In this document: one piece after another, positions 41,018 to 52,335 of the stretch
Numbering within the stretch: position 1 is the stretch's first letter
Layout of the letters: the number at the start of each line of letters is the position of its first letter
From: Rhyzopertha dominica
Taxonomy: Eukaryota; Arthropoda; Insecta; Coleoptera; Bostrichidae
Length of the DNA: 64,000 nt
Reading direction: 5' to 3'
Assembly (NCBI GenBank): GCA_025024175.1
Contig: QCXZ01000001.1
Coordinates: 28,638,942 to 28,702,941, forward strand
The notes under the pieces: generated by a model
What the model saw: only the letters and a program-made list of their open reading frames with translations
What the model was told of the DNA's origin: nothing
The model's database searches: none
Position numbers and translations under genes: made by a program

Positions 41018-41110
41018 GGTTGCCGGATACGGACGTGTACCCGAACGGCTAAACTGCACTTAGTGAGTGTTGCACGGTCATATACAGTCGTGGCTAGTTG
41101 TATTTTTATC
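41018..41110 (+). repeat. Fragment similar to the 5' end of LINE copy 3
   Basis: GGACGTGTACCCGAACGGCT … GTGTTGCACGGTCATA parallels GACGTGTGCTCGAACGGCT … AATGTTGCACGGTTATAA at 55895-55955. In copy 3 this is directly followed by text equivalent to 41775 onward here, so about 650 bases separate the two parts in this copy. Confidence 0.45.
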
Positions 41111-41740
41111 CGGGGGCGCTGATTGTCTCTTCCCATCCGCGCGACCGTGAAGTCCTTTCATAAATATTTGCATCAAACTTTCTAGTAAATCCTTTTCGAT
41201 TTTGGTAACTGGGTTGTACTTGATTTAAATTTAATACAGGTACAGGGCGTTTCGTTTTCCTTAATGTTTACTTTGTCCGCCAAACTCAGAGAACTGAAGT
41301 TTAATTTAATTAAACCACACACCCTCATTTTTTGTCTTGAACACAACTTTCCACAAAAAAAACACCTGTACGTACGCTTAATTACCGCTCACGCTCGGGT
41401 GCATTATTTGCAGGAATGCGCGCTCGTATCTCGGGCTGAATAAACTATTCCCGAAATCTTAGAACAGAATCGCGTGTCGACGCGTGCCATTTCCATTGCA
41501 TTGGCCACAGATCATTGCATTGGCATCGAAACGCTTTGGGCTTACACGAATCAGCCCGATCAGCAACCGGCAGGCAAGTGAATCAGATGGCTTGCGGGTT
41601 CCTGCAGTGCAGGCGCTGAACGCAAATCTACATAAGATTCTAAATTAAATACCTATGGGTAACTATTAATTGGTATATTAGATCATTAGATGTAAATGCA
41701 AATAAATGTTTTAATTTAATTGAATTTGATGTACCTAGTC
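41111..41740. other. Noncoding stretch between two LINE 5'-end pieces
   Basis: Non-repetitive, moderately GC DNA (41320-41640) without a coding frame. It could be host sequence separating two insertions or an insertion inside the LINE 5' UTR. No terminal repeats seen. Confidence 0.35.
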
Positions 41741-44700
41741 CTTTGTGTAGGGAGGGCGGCGCCCCGCAGCCGCCAGACCATATATGAGGGACAAGTGCTT
41801 GCCGTGATGAAAATGGTTACGTATCTGAGTACCTATATACCTGAGTATACCTGAACCATACGAGGCAACACCTAACGGGACACACCGTATGCAACAGGAA
41901 CTAAGATAAGACGGTAGAAAAACAGTTTGAATATTATAATTATTACGATTGTTGCTTGTGCATAACTAACAACAGTCTCTGTATTATTTCTTTCCTGATA
42001 TAGCCAAGGTCGACATTTTGTGGGTCGCCAAGCCGAGCGTATTTTACAACTCAAACGGCCAATGCAGGTAAACAAACACGGACCGTAAAATACCCCAGAT
42101 GGCCAGACCTTGAAAATAAACAAAGAGCAAACTCTGAAAGTGTATCGGTGAAAAGGCGTCAGAAGCAGATATGCGCATTACACTAGCAGTTAAAGCTACA
42201 CCCAAAAAACGCAGTAAATCCAGTACGTCTAAAAATAGGTTAAACGCAGGTCAGGTCAGGTCAAACATCAGCACAATATTAAAATAATAATAATGAAAAT
42301 AATAATAATAATAATAATAAACTTAAACATCGTAGTATTAACAAGTAGTATAAACAACTAACCAACAAAACAGTAATAACGTCATTCGTCTTTCTAGATA
42401 TTCTTACAGTAAAAACAAATCATTAAAGAGGACAATTAGGTGCACATGAGTGTACAAAGAAAAGGAAAAATGCTCGAAACGGTGCTTATAAGAAACTATA
42501 CAATCATGGTAGAGAACATTCTAGAAGACGGAAACTGCCTCCTAAGCTCACTGGCTCACTAAATATATGGCGAGAGTATTACCCAAAAAGAACATAAACA
42601 CCTCACAAGAGGAAAAGTACGATACGAAAGTCCAAAAGTACCTTGGAAGAAACTGTTCAAGAATATAACCAAAATCTAACTCAATAGAAAGAGCCAACAG
42701 GATTCCAGCACTCCTAAACGATCTAGAACAGGATGGATTCTGGGGAGGAGAAGAAATCAATACGGCAATAGCAGAAATGCTACACAGAGAAATAGTGGTC
42801 TACATGGAAATAATAATATTCCAACCGGACGAATACACAGAAGAGGAAGAAGATACTGGAGGACAAATAAGGACTGTATACAGTCTTCAAGGGGGAGTAA
42901 GAAACCACTCTGACAGCGCGATAACGATATATGGAAACCAAGAAGACAAACCCAGCCACAGAAAATCAGGACGGCAGTAATGAACTCATGATAAAAAGAA
43001 CTAATACAAAGAGACAAGAAACATCTCGCATAACACATTCACCCCACTTGGAGCTCGAGCAAGTGAACGAAATAAATACATACGAGATAGCTCAAAGAAG
43101 CACCGACAGCATCATACGAGAACAATCTACACAACATGCAGGAAGTTGGATCAATATCACTACTTGGAACGTCAGAGGATGTATAAGCCTAGAAAAACGT
43201 AGCAAAATTGATAAATCACTGTGGAATGAAGGAATAGAAATAGCACGTATACAGAACATGCGTATGCCCGAAGAAGCAATAACAACAAAACACTAGAAAT
43301 AGCACTTAGGCGCGGAACAGAGCGAAAAAACTAATCGCGGAGTAGCACTGCTGGTGAAAAAGAATACGCAGAACTTTAAAATAACAACTGAAGCGATAAA
43401 TGGAAACCTAATTGCGGTCAACATCACAACCTAAAAGAACACAACCTGCATAATAGGCGCGCACGTGCCATCAGATAAAAGATCCGGACCAACATTCAGA
43501 CGATTAACACAAGAAATATGAAAACAAACAAAAAGACCCACGTTCTTATGGGGAATTTCAATTTACATATAGGAAGTAAAGATTAAACTACGGAGGACAA
43601 AGCCGTAATAGGACCAAACACATTATATATCTGGACAAACGAAAATGGAAGTCAACTAAAAATAATCGCTCGTCTATTTAACCTCACGATAAAACAACAC
43701 TTGGAGTAACTCCAAATCCAGCTTCATAACGTGGAGCATTGGTAATACCAAGACAGATTGAGGGATGGTACTATAAAGACAAAGAAGGTAAAAGCCAAAT
43801 GGAATGAAAATGTTCAACCTGACCACAAATGTATATATAGCTGTTTAGAAAACATAACTACAAATACAGAAAGCGCAAAAGGAGACAAGCACGGTCAAAA
43901 TGAAAAAATTAACATTAAGAAAAAGATTAAGAAAACCGATCATAGTGGGCCGCAACCGACGGCAACACGGTAAGGAGCGTATTAGAAGAAAAATGGAGAG
44001 AAGGTAGAACGATGTTCGTCATGTCTATAGACTTAAAGAAAGCAACAACAACCCCGGCGAAACAAAAAAAAAGATGAGTAAAGCAAGGATGCCCCATATC
44101 CCCAAGGATATTTACAACAATTGTCCTAGATGTCATTCAAATAACTATCGTCCAACTAAAAAAATATAACAGACAAGGAAATGCAATAAAATTTCCGTTT
44201 ATACTGGAATATGCGAATGACCTGGTCGTAATAACAGAGAATGAAAAAGATTTTACCGACTTTCTATATAGATAACGTGGAAGATAACCTATAAGAAAAC
44301 GGGCTAACCACAAACTACAGCAAAACCGCTGTCATGACAAAAGACCCCTTTAGTAAGAAAACGTTAATAACAGGTAGCATATACAAACTAGAGAGCAGAA
44401 ATATAACATTGACAAACAAAATAAGATATCTGGGAACCTACATTACAAGCAAAGTCAACCGCAGAGAAGCAGTCAAAGAGAGGACCAAATCTACGCATAT
44501 AGGTACTACCATTTGTAGAGAAACACAAGCCGGAATGGATCATGACTTACGGAGTCAAAAGTGCCTCCACTACCAAAGCTAACAGAACAATCTTGAGAAA
44601 CGCAGAAATAAATATCGTGCAATTGTTGGCTAAAGCTATCAAAGAAACCGAAAATCGAGGGACAACAGAACTCCCAGAGCGAAAGACAATCACAAAACGA

Positions 44701-45130
44701 ATAGAAACATATGTAGTAAAATATTGGCCACACGTATTCAAAGGAGAGAAAAAGACCACATACAACAAAAAGCTTGGAAAATGAACAGCAACAAGCTCAA
44801 AGTAGTACGTGCTACACGNGAAGAACAACGCTGGAGGGAATCATAGGAAAATCAAATATAATTGTATACAATACAGCAGCTTGTCCGATGAAGACCAAAA
44901 ATAATGCTGACGAATTAGGCTGCCATTCAACAAGGAGGCTAATAAAAAAGTATCCGCTAGTTGGATGCACTCTGAAAACCTCCCCAAATTTATGTAACAT
45001 GCTCTACGTGGAAGTCCACTAGCAACAAGGGTATCACCCCTCCAATCCAGCGTAGACGTAGAAGGCCCAGCGGTATTTCCTGGAGCGACAGAAATGCCTA
45101 CCGGTAGCTGGCTCAAACAGTCAATCAATC
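41741..45130 (+). mobile_element. OTU-APE-RT LINE, copy 1 (decayed)
   Basis: Order on the plus strand: a 5' leader with (AAT)n near 42290-42320; an OTU cysteine-protease-like part with DGNC (42527-42538) followed by an in-frame stop, and its His box VRNHSDSAI (His codon 42906-42908) after a frameshift; an APE-type endonuclease starting INITTWNVRG (about 43150) and NRGVALLVKK; then RT motif A-like FVMSIDLKKA (about 44020), motif B KQGCPISPRIFT (about 44085) and motif C EYANDLVV (about 44210). The RT fingers are deleted. The 3' tail ends in TCAATCAATCAA. Stops and frameshifts throughout show it is inactive. The LINE clade is not determined. Confidence 0.75.
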
Positions 45131-45134
45131 AACC

Positions 45135-46330
45135 AGTTTGCTTTTGTTTTTAATTTGCAATATTAAACCACAGTCGTTATGGAAGTTTGTTGACTGTTCT
45201 GCGATAAGGTTTCTTTTGAACTTGAGATTGGATGTTTGCCGACAAGTACAAAATTAAAGTAAAATATAGAATATGTTAATGATTATTCGGCGAACCTGTA
45301 ATGTTATGTAATGTTATCTGCCTATTAAGAACTGAACATATCTAACCAAAATTTAAGTGATCTGCATGGTGCTGAAAATGTTAAGCCTTTAGGCACAAAT
45401 GTGCATTCCGTTTGTCAGAAGCAAAATAACGATCAAGCTATATACAGAATACATAAAATTTGATTATGAACGGAAAAATCTGACAGATAAAGTTAGTCTT
45501 TTAAAATGTGGAGGCTGGAACATCTATATATGTATATGCGATATTCTTACTTAACATCAGCCTCAAAGAAATCTTCGATTTTGAAAACTCATAGCGCTAG
45601 CTGTCCGAACAACCACAACAGAACGTACGATTTTGCAGGTATCGTCAGTGTTCAAGTAGCAAAGAAGCGATGGCCTTTAAACTACTGCACTAATTTGAAC
45701 AGTAAATATGATATTTGCAAAATGAAGCATAGTTGTTTCGCCATATCACATGGCGCTGAAACTATAATAATTAGGCCTTCTGAAATATGGAGCACTCGCT
45801 ACTCTTTTAAAATAATATCAAATTAATTTCTAGACAAAAAAGTCAACCTGTAATGAAAATTTTGCTATTTTCAATATGATTCAAAATTGTCGCTAAATTC
45901 GATGATCTTCAAAATAGCAACAAACACTGCCGTTACAGATGAATTTGCCGTATAGGTCTATAACTTCCAGCTGGTGCTGCTTATGACTGACGCATTCTAA
46001 CGACAACTTCATAACGGGAGGGGCTTGATTGATGGTATTTGTAGTGGCTAATATGGTGTGGGCTTACGCTAACGTGTTATGTACAAGCAAGGATTGGCTT
46101 TGTCAGATTCATACTACGCGTATTATTCACTTTGTGCGCGACGTCATGTATTTCCACTCGGCTTGCGGCTGCCCAAAATCGACGAGCGTCATTAACTGCT
46201 GTTAATTGGAAGCGCAGTAGTTTCTATAATTATATTAAACATTATAAAAAATATGAATAAGAAATTCATAGTCAATGTGTTAAAAAAAATAAAAATAAAT
46301 ATCTATGCTATTGCCCGCACTCGTACATCT
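45135..46330. other. Noncoding stretch, nothing recognised
   Basis: A 106-residue plus-strand frame at 45506-45826 has no recognisable motif and no splice or promoter context. The remainder is AT-rich spacer. Confidence 0.3.
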
Positions 46331-46835
46331 ATCACCTGCTAAGCATGGCTTCATGAGTACTATACTCAGTAACCCGATAATCTTTACAGACCGCGCATTG
46401 TAGAATGTTGACAACCAGGTTCAGGAAGATGTCATACCAGTAGGAATATTCAGAAATCATTTGATAGAATAGACTTCTTTATCTTCATCAACAAACTTCT
46501 TTCCATGGGTATGTACAGTAATCTGTTTAGCTTGATTCTTTCTTACTTATCCAGTCTTGAGCAAATAGGTTAACAAGTGTTTTCTTTGCATTACTATGTA
46601 ACTTATGGCGTTTATCAAAGATCAAATTTGACGCCTTTGCTTTTCTTCTTTTACGTTTATGATTGTTCCAGTACCAGGTCTGACATAATGTTAGAATTCT
46701 ATAAACAACAGAACATAAATAGTGTAGATGAATGGTGTCGAAATAATGGTTTGGCTGCGAATACANCTAAGTTACAAACCTTCGCTATTACCAAATCCCG
46801 TTATGCTTTAAAGAGATTTGTATCAACACCTTAGA
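46331..46835 (+). pseudogene. Jockey/I-like LINE reverse transcriptase relic
   Basis: Across frame shifts the plus strand shows KHGFMSTI-like, DVI…F.K.FDRIDFF-like (motif A area), INKLLSMG-like and SYLSSLEQI-like blocks. These are followed by GVYQRSNLTPLLFFFYVYD (motif B, normally GVPQGS-LGPLLF…ND). Then comes SVDEWCRNNGLAAN after the catalytic motif, which is deleted. The block order is that of Jockey-type RTs. It is short, frameshifted and inactive, and is unrelated to the OTU-LINE nearby. Confidence 0.7.
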
Positions 46836-47823
46836 ACACGGATTGGACGNAATTTAATCTCCTCGCGTATACTTTGCTATTTACAAAATCCAAAAGATCG
46901 TGAAGCAGATGAACGTTTTGAAATACCCCTGAGTAATATAATATGCCATGAATTAATTCGTTTAACGCAGAGACTCGGAAGATCCCATCAAAAAATGTCT
47001 CTTAATACAATCGAAAACAATAGAAACAAACTTTTAACAGTGATATTAGAAAAAGCTTTACAATAGAGCATGCATCCATATAACCAAAACGTATATTCTT
47101 TTAAAGCAGTAATCGAAAGAGAAGTGGAAATATTTGCAAATGGTGCTTGCAGATACCTGCAAATAGCTTACAATTTGTTCATGAAATGTGGCCTACAAGT
47201 ATATAAGCATAGAGAGCTTTTTCCGCAGTAGCCACATTGACTACAAACATTAAGTCTAAGTTATCTGTTGAAGTGCTCGACCAGTTGATATTTTTAAAGT
47301 ATTAGTTGGATAACCATTAATGCACTTCATCTAATTTTTGTTACATTGTTTAATAAATTTAGAAAATCGTTTTGTTTTTTAATGTGGTTTATATATATCA
47401 ATAAAAATGAGCATATGTGATATTTTCTTGGGTTTATTTAGTTTATTTAGTAGCAATAAAATCATGCACTGTCCACCCCAGAAATATTAACAGGACACTG
47501 TTTACATTCTTGTGATTTTGAAAAAAATATTCGGTACCACTCCTCTCCCCCCATCCTCCCGGAAAAGTCCCGTTTACCAAATACACATATTATATTACTT
47601 ATTATTAAATTCTGTTTCGCAAATTTCATCAATAACAGTTGACAGCAATTAGAATGATTTATGTATTTTATTCAGTGCAGTGTTAGCACTAACAATAGCT
47701 CATTGAGAATAGCGGTTATTTCTGAACGTATCAATAGATGATAGATCTGCTAGCTCACTGATACGGCCACCTACTCCAGCATTTCACTTGAGGACAACTA
47801 TGCTACAAAATCGTTTTTCACAA
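46836..47823. other. Noncoding stretch, nothing recognised
   Basis: The frame at 46818-47066 continues past the RT relic without a recognisable domain. A CAGTAGCCACATTGACTAC at 47227 resembles the GTAGCCAC motif of the large element but is isolated. The rest is AT-rich. Confidence 0.35.
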
Positions 47824-48820
47824 TACAGGCTCCGCCACCTAAAACTCCCCAGGCTCGAATTTTCATTATTTTTTTAGGTACAACCTTAAGTTATATGTCA
47901 CACTGTAGGTCTTTTTAAACTCTAAAAATAGCACAGTGAGTGTCCATTTTTTTTGCTGATTATGATATTTAGCAAAAAAAGGTAATTTTTGTAAATATTT
48001 TTTCACCTTACCCCGTATAATAAATATTGCTTCATAGGTGGATGCCGACTTTTGGCTTCTTCAATCTGTGTCATTATAACGTATGTGTAATTATTACTCC
48101 TTCTTAATGAAAAACAAGAAAAACTCGTCGCCGTCATATTCTATCAATAGGGCTGTTCACAAGTGTTAGTTTAGCAGCTTATTACGGTGCAAATTATGTC
48201 TACATACTCATCGCTGCAAACAAAACCCCTAAGTTTAGAGTAACTTTTAAATAAATCAAGTACAAATTTCGTTCTAAAGAGGGAGAGGATAGTGCGTTAT
48301 GTAGAAAACCAAACTAGCCTCATCGCAGGGTAACGTTTTCTAGCCTCTCTCTTTTTAGAACCAACTTTGTACTTGATTTATTTAAAAGTTATTCCAAATT
48401 TTGGGGTTTTGTGTGCAGCGATGGGGGTGTCAGCATACGTAATTTATACCGTAATAAGTTATTAAACTAACATTTAAAAAATTCTGAACAGCCCTATTAA
48501 CAGAATATGGAGGCTAGTTTTTCTTGTTTTTCATTAAGAAGGAGCAAAAATTACGCATACGTTGTAACGACACAAATTGCAAAAAACAAAATTCGGCATC
48601 CGACTATGAAGCAATATTTATTATACGGTGTAAGATAAAAAATNTTTACAAAAGTTAACTTTATTTGCAAAATATCGTAATCGGCAAAATNTTTTTGGAG
48701 NCACTCACTATGCTATTTTTAGAGTTTAAAAAGACCTACAATTTGACATATAACTTAAGGTTGTACTTAAAATAATAATGAAAATACGTGCCTCGGGAGT
48801 TTTAGGTGGCGGACTCTGTA
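47824..48820. mobile_element. About 1-kb foldback (long inverted repeat) element
   Basis: The left arm from TACAGGCTCCGCCACCTAAA and the right arm ending TTTAGGTGGCGGACTCTGTA are inverted copies over almost their whole length, meeting near 48320. Matching internal landmarks include TTAAGTTATATGTCA / TGACATATAACTTAA, GCATCCGACT / GGATGCCGAC and AAGTACAAATTTCG / CAACTTTGTACTTG. There is no coding sequence. TA at both ends suits a Tc1/mariner-like insertion. Several n calls in the right arm suggest assembly trouble. Confidence 0.8.
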
Positions 48821-49019
48821 TATGTCTTGAAGTTGATTTTGTCAGAAATAGGTCTTCTGGCCTGATTGTAACCAGCTTCAGACTTCAGAGATACCGGTAA
48901 TAAAAGCANAAGGAATAAATAATNCCTACAGTAGATAAAATCTGCAACAGTACACCGACCAATTTTCTTCCGTTTCCTCCCATTTAACCGANCGTTACAA
49001 GCTGCAGCTACCCTTTTCC

Positions 49020-49330
49020 GCGACCGTATTTGATCGAATCATCGTCGCCCCGGGCCACCCGAAAAGTTTTCGCGTTTTTTGACANCGGGGACCACGTTCG
49101 GGGGCCGCGACGGTTCCCGCGGTGTCGACGGTGCGGGGGAACGAGGGGGCGGCGTGGGTGGATTGTTGCGGGGGCGCGCTGCTGGGGGCACCGCCCTAGC
49201 GCCAGCTGTGCTCAGGGATCGATCTCGACACGAAACTGGGTCCTGGACCGGGCCATCTCTCCGTTCATTCATTTCTCTTCCGCGCGTGATTTATGTTATC
49301 GGCGGATCGTCATGGATGCTGCCGCTCCCC
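49020..49330. other. CpG-rich GC island
   Basis: A sharp GC peak with many CpG (for example GGGGGCCGCGACGGTTCCCGCGGTGTCGACGG split across 49098-49130) stands in an AT-rich background. Overlapping Pro/Arg/Gly-rich frames on both strands are what such composition gives by chance. It could be a promoter or first exon of an unseen gene, or conserved regulatory DNA. No TATA or clear initiator was identified. Confidence 0.45.
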
Positions 49331-49850
49331 CATCCCTGCCACGCATGTTAATTGGACCTCGGGTGTTTTGCTAAGGAAATGCTGTCCGAGGATGAGATAC
49401 TGATGCACCTTCCTGCCGTTGCTGATGATGGTAGACGGATGGCTACTGTTGATACAGTAATTTATGCCAATGGAGATCGTTGGGAAAAAATTTCATTCAA
49501 GTTCGCTATATAATTATCTCAGAACTGTGTGTATCAGTTTGGTTGTTCTTTGTCATCTTTGCCTATGCCGATTCGTGGCAGACAATTTGCAAAATTAATG
49601 AAGCTAACTTGGAGTAACCAATTTTAGGGTCGCAAGTGCTTATCTGTTTCCCCTTTCTATTCTGGAGTACGTACTTAATTAGTATTTGGGTTTTGTTTCT
49701 ATAGGAATACTACTTAGCTTTAGATTAGAAGATCTGCGAATAGCTTAGGCACTCAGCTGTTTTTCATCTAAATACGAGCTAAACCAAGAGGTTTTGTTCA
49801 TCTCGGCGCAAACAGCATTTATTTATCATTTAAGAAAACATTTTATTTAT
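49331..49850. other. Noncoding stretch, nothing recognised
   Basis: AT-rich sequence between the GC island and LINE copy 2. No open frame of note. Confidence 0.35.
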
Positions 49851-52335
49851 AATGACAAGAATCTCGGAAACCAAGATCAAACAAATGAAGACAAAAATAT
49901 AGTAGGATCAAACACACTCACACTCATGGACAAATGAAAACGGAACCAACTTAAGAACATTGCCCACCTATTTCAATTCACCATAAAGAACACCCGGAGC
50001 AGAAACAAATCATGCCTTCAAAACTGGAGCAACGGGAAAAGCACGTCAGACATAGATCATATACTAGTAGACAGATCGATAAGCACCAAAAACGTAAGTG
50101 CCAAATGGGTAGAAGATGTACACACAGACAACAAGATACTACTCACAAGCCTCAAAAACATTCATCTTGCGAAAAACAACACAAACGCTAACAACCTCCA
50201 AAATATACCTATTAGCATCAGCGCCCTACAAGTGGATGCCGTAAGAGCAAAGTACATAGACATTATGGAGGGCATAATAAAAACAAGACTGGGTACAGTT
50301 CATGGACGGAAATAACAAGGTACATCAAGGAAGCAACTAACTTAACACTTGCCAAGAAAGATCACCCCTATCACAAAACAGGAAAGCGGCGACTGATAAT
50401 GCTAGAAAGAATGATAAAAGCAAACAGAGAAGAAAAATCCTGCTTAGAAGACATAATGCAGGCTAGACTAAAAAAACAGAAGAATATTTAAGAAAAATCA
50501 TCAAAATACCTACTAGTGAACCGCCTTTACTATACCTTCAAATATTATCTACAGAAATACAGAAGTGATACTGCCAACTCCAGAAAATATATACCTATGG
50601 CGCATTGGCTGAAGCAGCTAGGCGCTAGGAAAACGGGGCACCTAATGTAAATCTAATTGCAGAAGATAACTACTGACCCATTGGAAAATCACCCTCTGAA
50701 GAAAGGACGATAGAAATAATCCATAGCATAAGTGTAATAAGCACGAGGCCTAGACAAGATCAACAACGAATTGATAAAATACGGACCAATAAGTCTAAAA
50801 GAACATGTACAAGAGGCATTAGAAGCAGCGTGGTTAACCAACGAAATACCAGATAAGCGTAACACTACAGTGCAAGTACCGATCCCCAAAATTAAAACAC
50901 CGCAAAGCACGCAAGATTACCGAGCAACTCCATGCAGTGTTGGATACAAGGTTACGCCTAGTTCTTACTAGGAGAAATGGAAAAATACATACCAGAAGTA
51001 TCACAGTGCCAAACAGCCCTTACAAAAAAAATAGGTCAACTGATGACCACATGTTTATAGTGAGAACTTTTCTTGAGGAGAAATGGAAAAAGGGCACTAA
51101 AATAATGGTGATGGTTTTAGATCTACAGATCTACAGTGCCACAAATTCTCAGGGACAAAGGGGTCCCCCACTACTTAAACAACAGGATAATAAAAGCTTG
51201 GTTACACGAAAATACTACAGTCCAGTGGGTCGGACAAATAACACCAACGAAACAGAAAAAGGGAGGCGTAAAGCAGGGATGTCCAATATACCTCCGTATT
51301 TTCACCATCGTACATCGAAGCTCTCCAAAAAACCACAATAAATATGGAAAACTTTAACTTTAAAAAGCAGGAGAATGAGTACTACCTATAATCCTTACAT
51401 ATGTAGATGACTAAACGAAAATGACTTGGCATTTCTTAAAAAATGCAGAACACGAAAATGCAGAACAAAATGGACTAACAATAAGCTACTAAGAGCAACA
51501 TCATGATAAGAAATCCTACCAGCAGAACAATCCTAGAAACAGACACAAAATACAAGATAAGGAACCGGACTTTAACAACAACAAATATCTAGGTACATAC
51601 ATGAGCAGCTACATAACCAGCTATCTCAGCCGCAGAGAGGCGGTTAGAGAACGGANCNAAACTGCACATANAGTAACCAGGGCGATATTACTATTTATAG
51701 AGAAACATAAACTACACTGGAAATTGATAAAGATTCTATATACGAAGTAAAAATGCTGCAACGAATAGAAAAAGCTNGANTAAGGTAGACCGTGCTACAT
51801 GGAATACAACTTCNATTAAGTCAATAAATGAAAACGAGAAAAAAAGCAACGGCAGAACTCCTGGATGGCAGAACGATCATAAAAGGAATAGAGACATAGG
51901 TACTTGATGAAATACTGGAGACACGTAATAAGAAAGGCCTGGGAACTAAGCGGAGACAAACTAAAAAAAGCTAGACCGTGCTACATGGAAAACAACTATA
52001 GAAAGGATAATCCAGAAATCAGGGAAGAGTGAAGAACGATGGATAGAAATGACAAAACACAAGAAATTAATCAACGAAGAATCCCTCAGGCTATAAGACA
52101 TACCAGAAACCAGTGAGTCTGAAATGGACCAATGATGTCAACAACACCAAGAAAACATTCAAAGATTATGAATGTACCTATCTCCCGCTCCAGTATTTAT
52201 ATGTTAACACGCGCTAGGCAGTAGCACTACTAGCAATCAGCATGCACCCCTCCAACCCAGAGAAGACGGCCGGCCAGGCGGTATATCCGGGAGTGGCAGA
52301 AATACTGACCGTACGCTGATTCAATCAATCGATGA
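49851..52335 (+). mobile_element. OTU-APE-RT LINE, copy 2 (5'-truncated, decayed)
   Basis: It starts within the APE endonuclease and shows its closing TSDIDHILVD motif (about 50045-50075). The RT follows: GLDKINNELIKYG and PDKRNTTVQVPIPK blocks (50750-50900), STDDHMFIVRTF and KIMVMVLDLQ (motif A, about 51030-51130), KKGGVKQGCPIYLRIFTIV (motif B, about 51255-51315) and a YVDD-like motif near 51400. Several stops and shifts interrupt it. The 3' end (…GCACCCCTCCAACCCAG … TCAATCAATC) matches copy 1. Copy 2 keeps the RT part that copy 1 lost. Confidence 0.75.

Noticed and set aside
42757..43038. Minus-strand hydrophobic frames over LINE copy 1
   Set aside because: Antisense to the OTU/APE coding strand, which has recognisable domains.
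49030..49374. Pro/Arg/Gly-rich frames in both directions
   Set aside because: Expected from extreme GC content. No domain, start context or splice sites support a protein.
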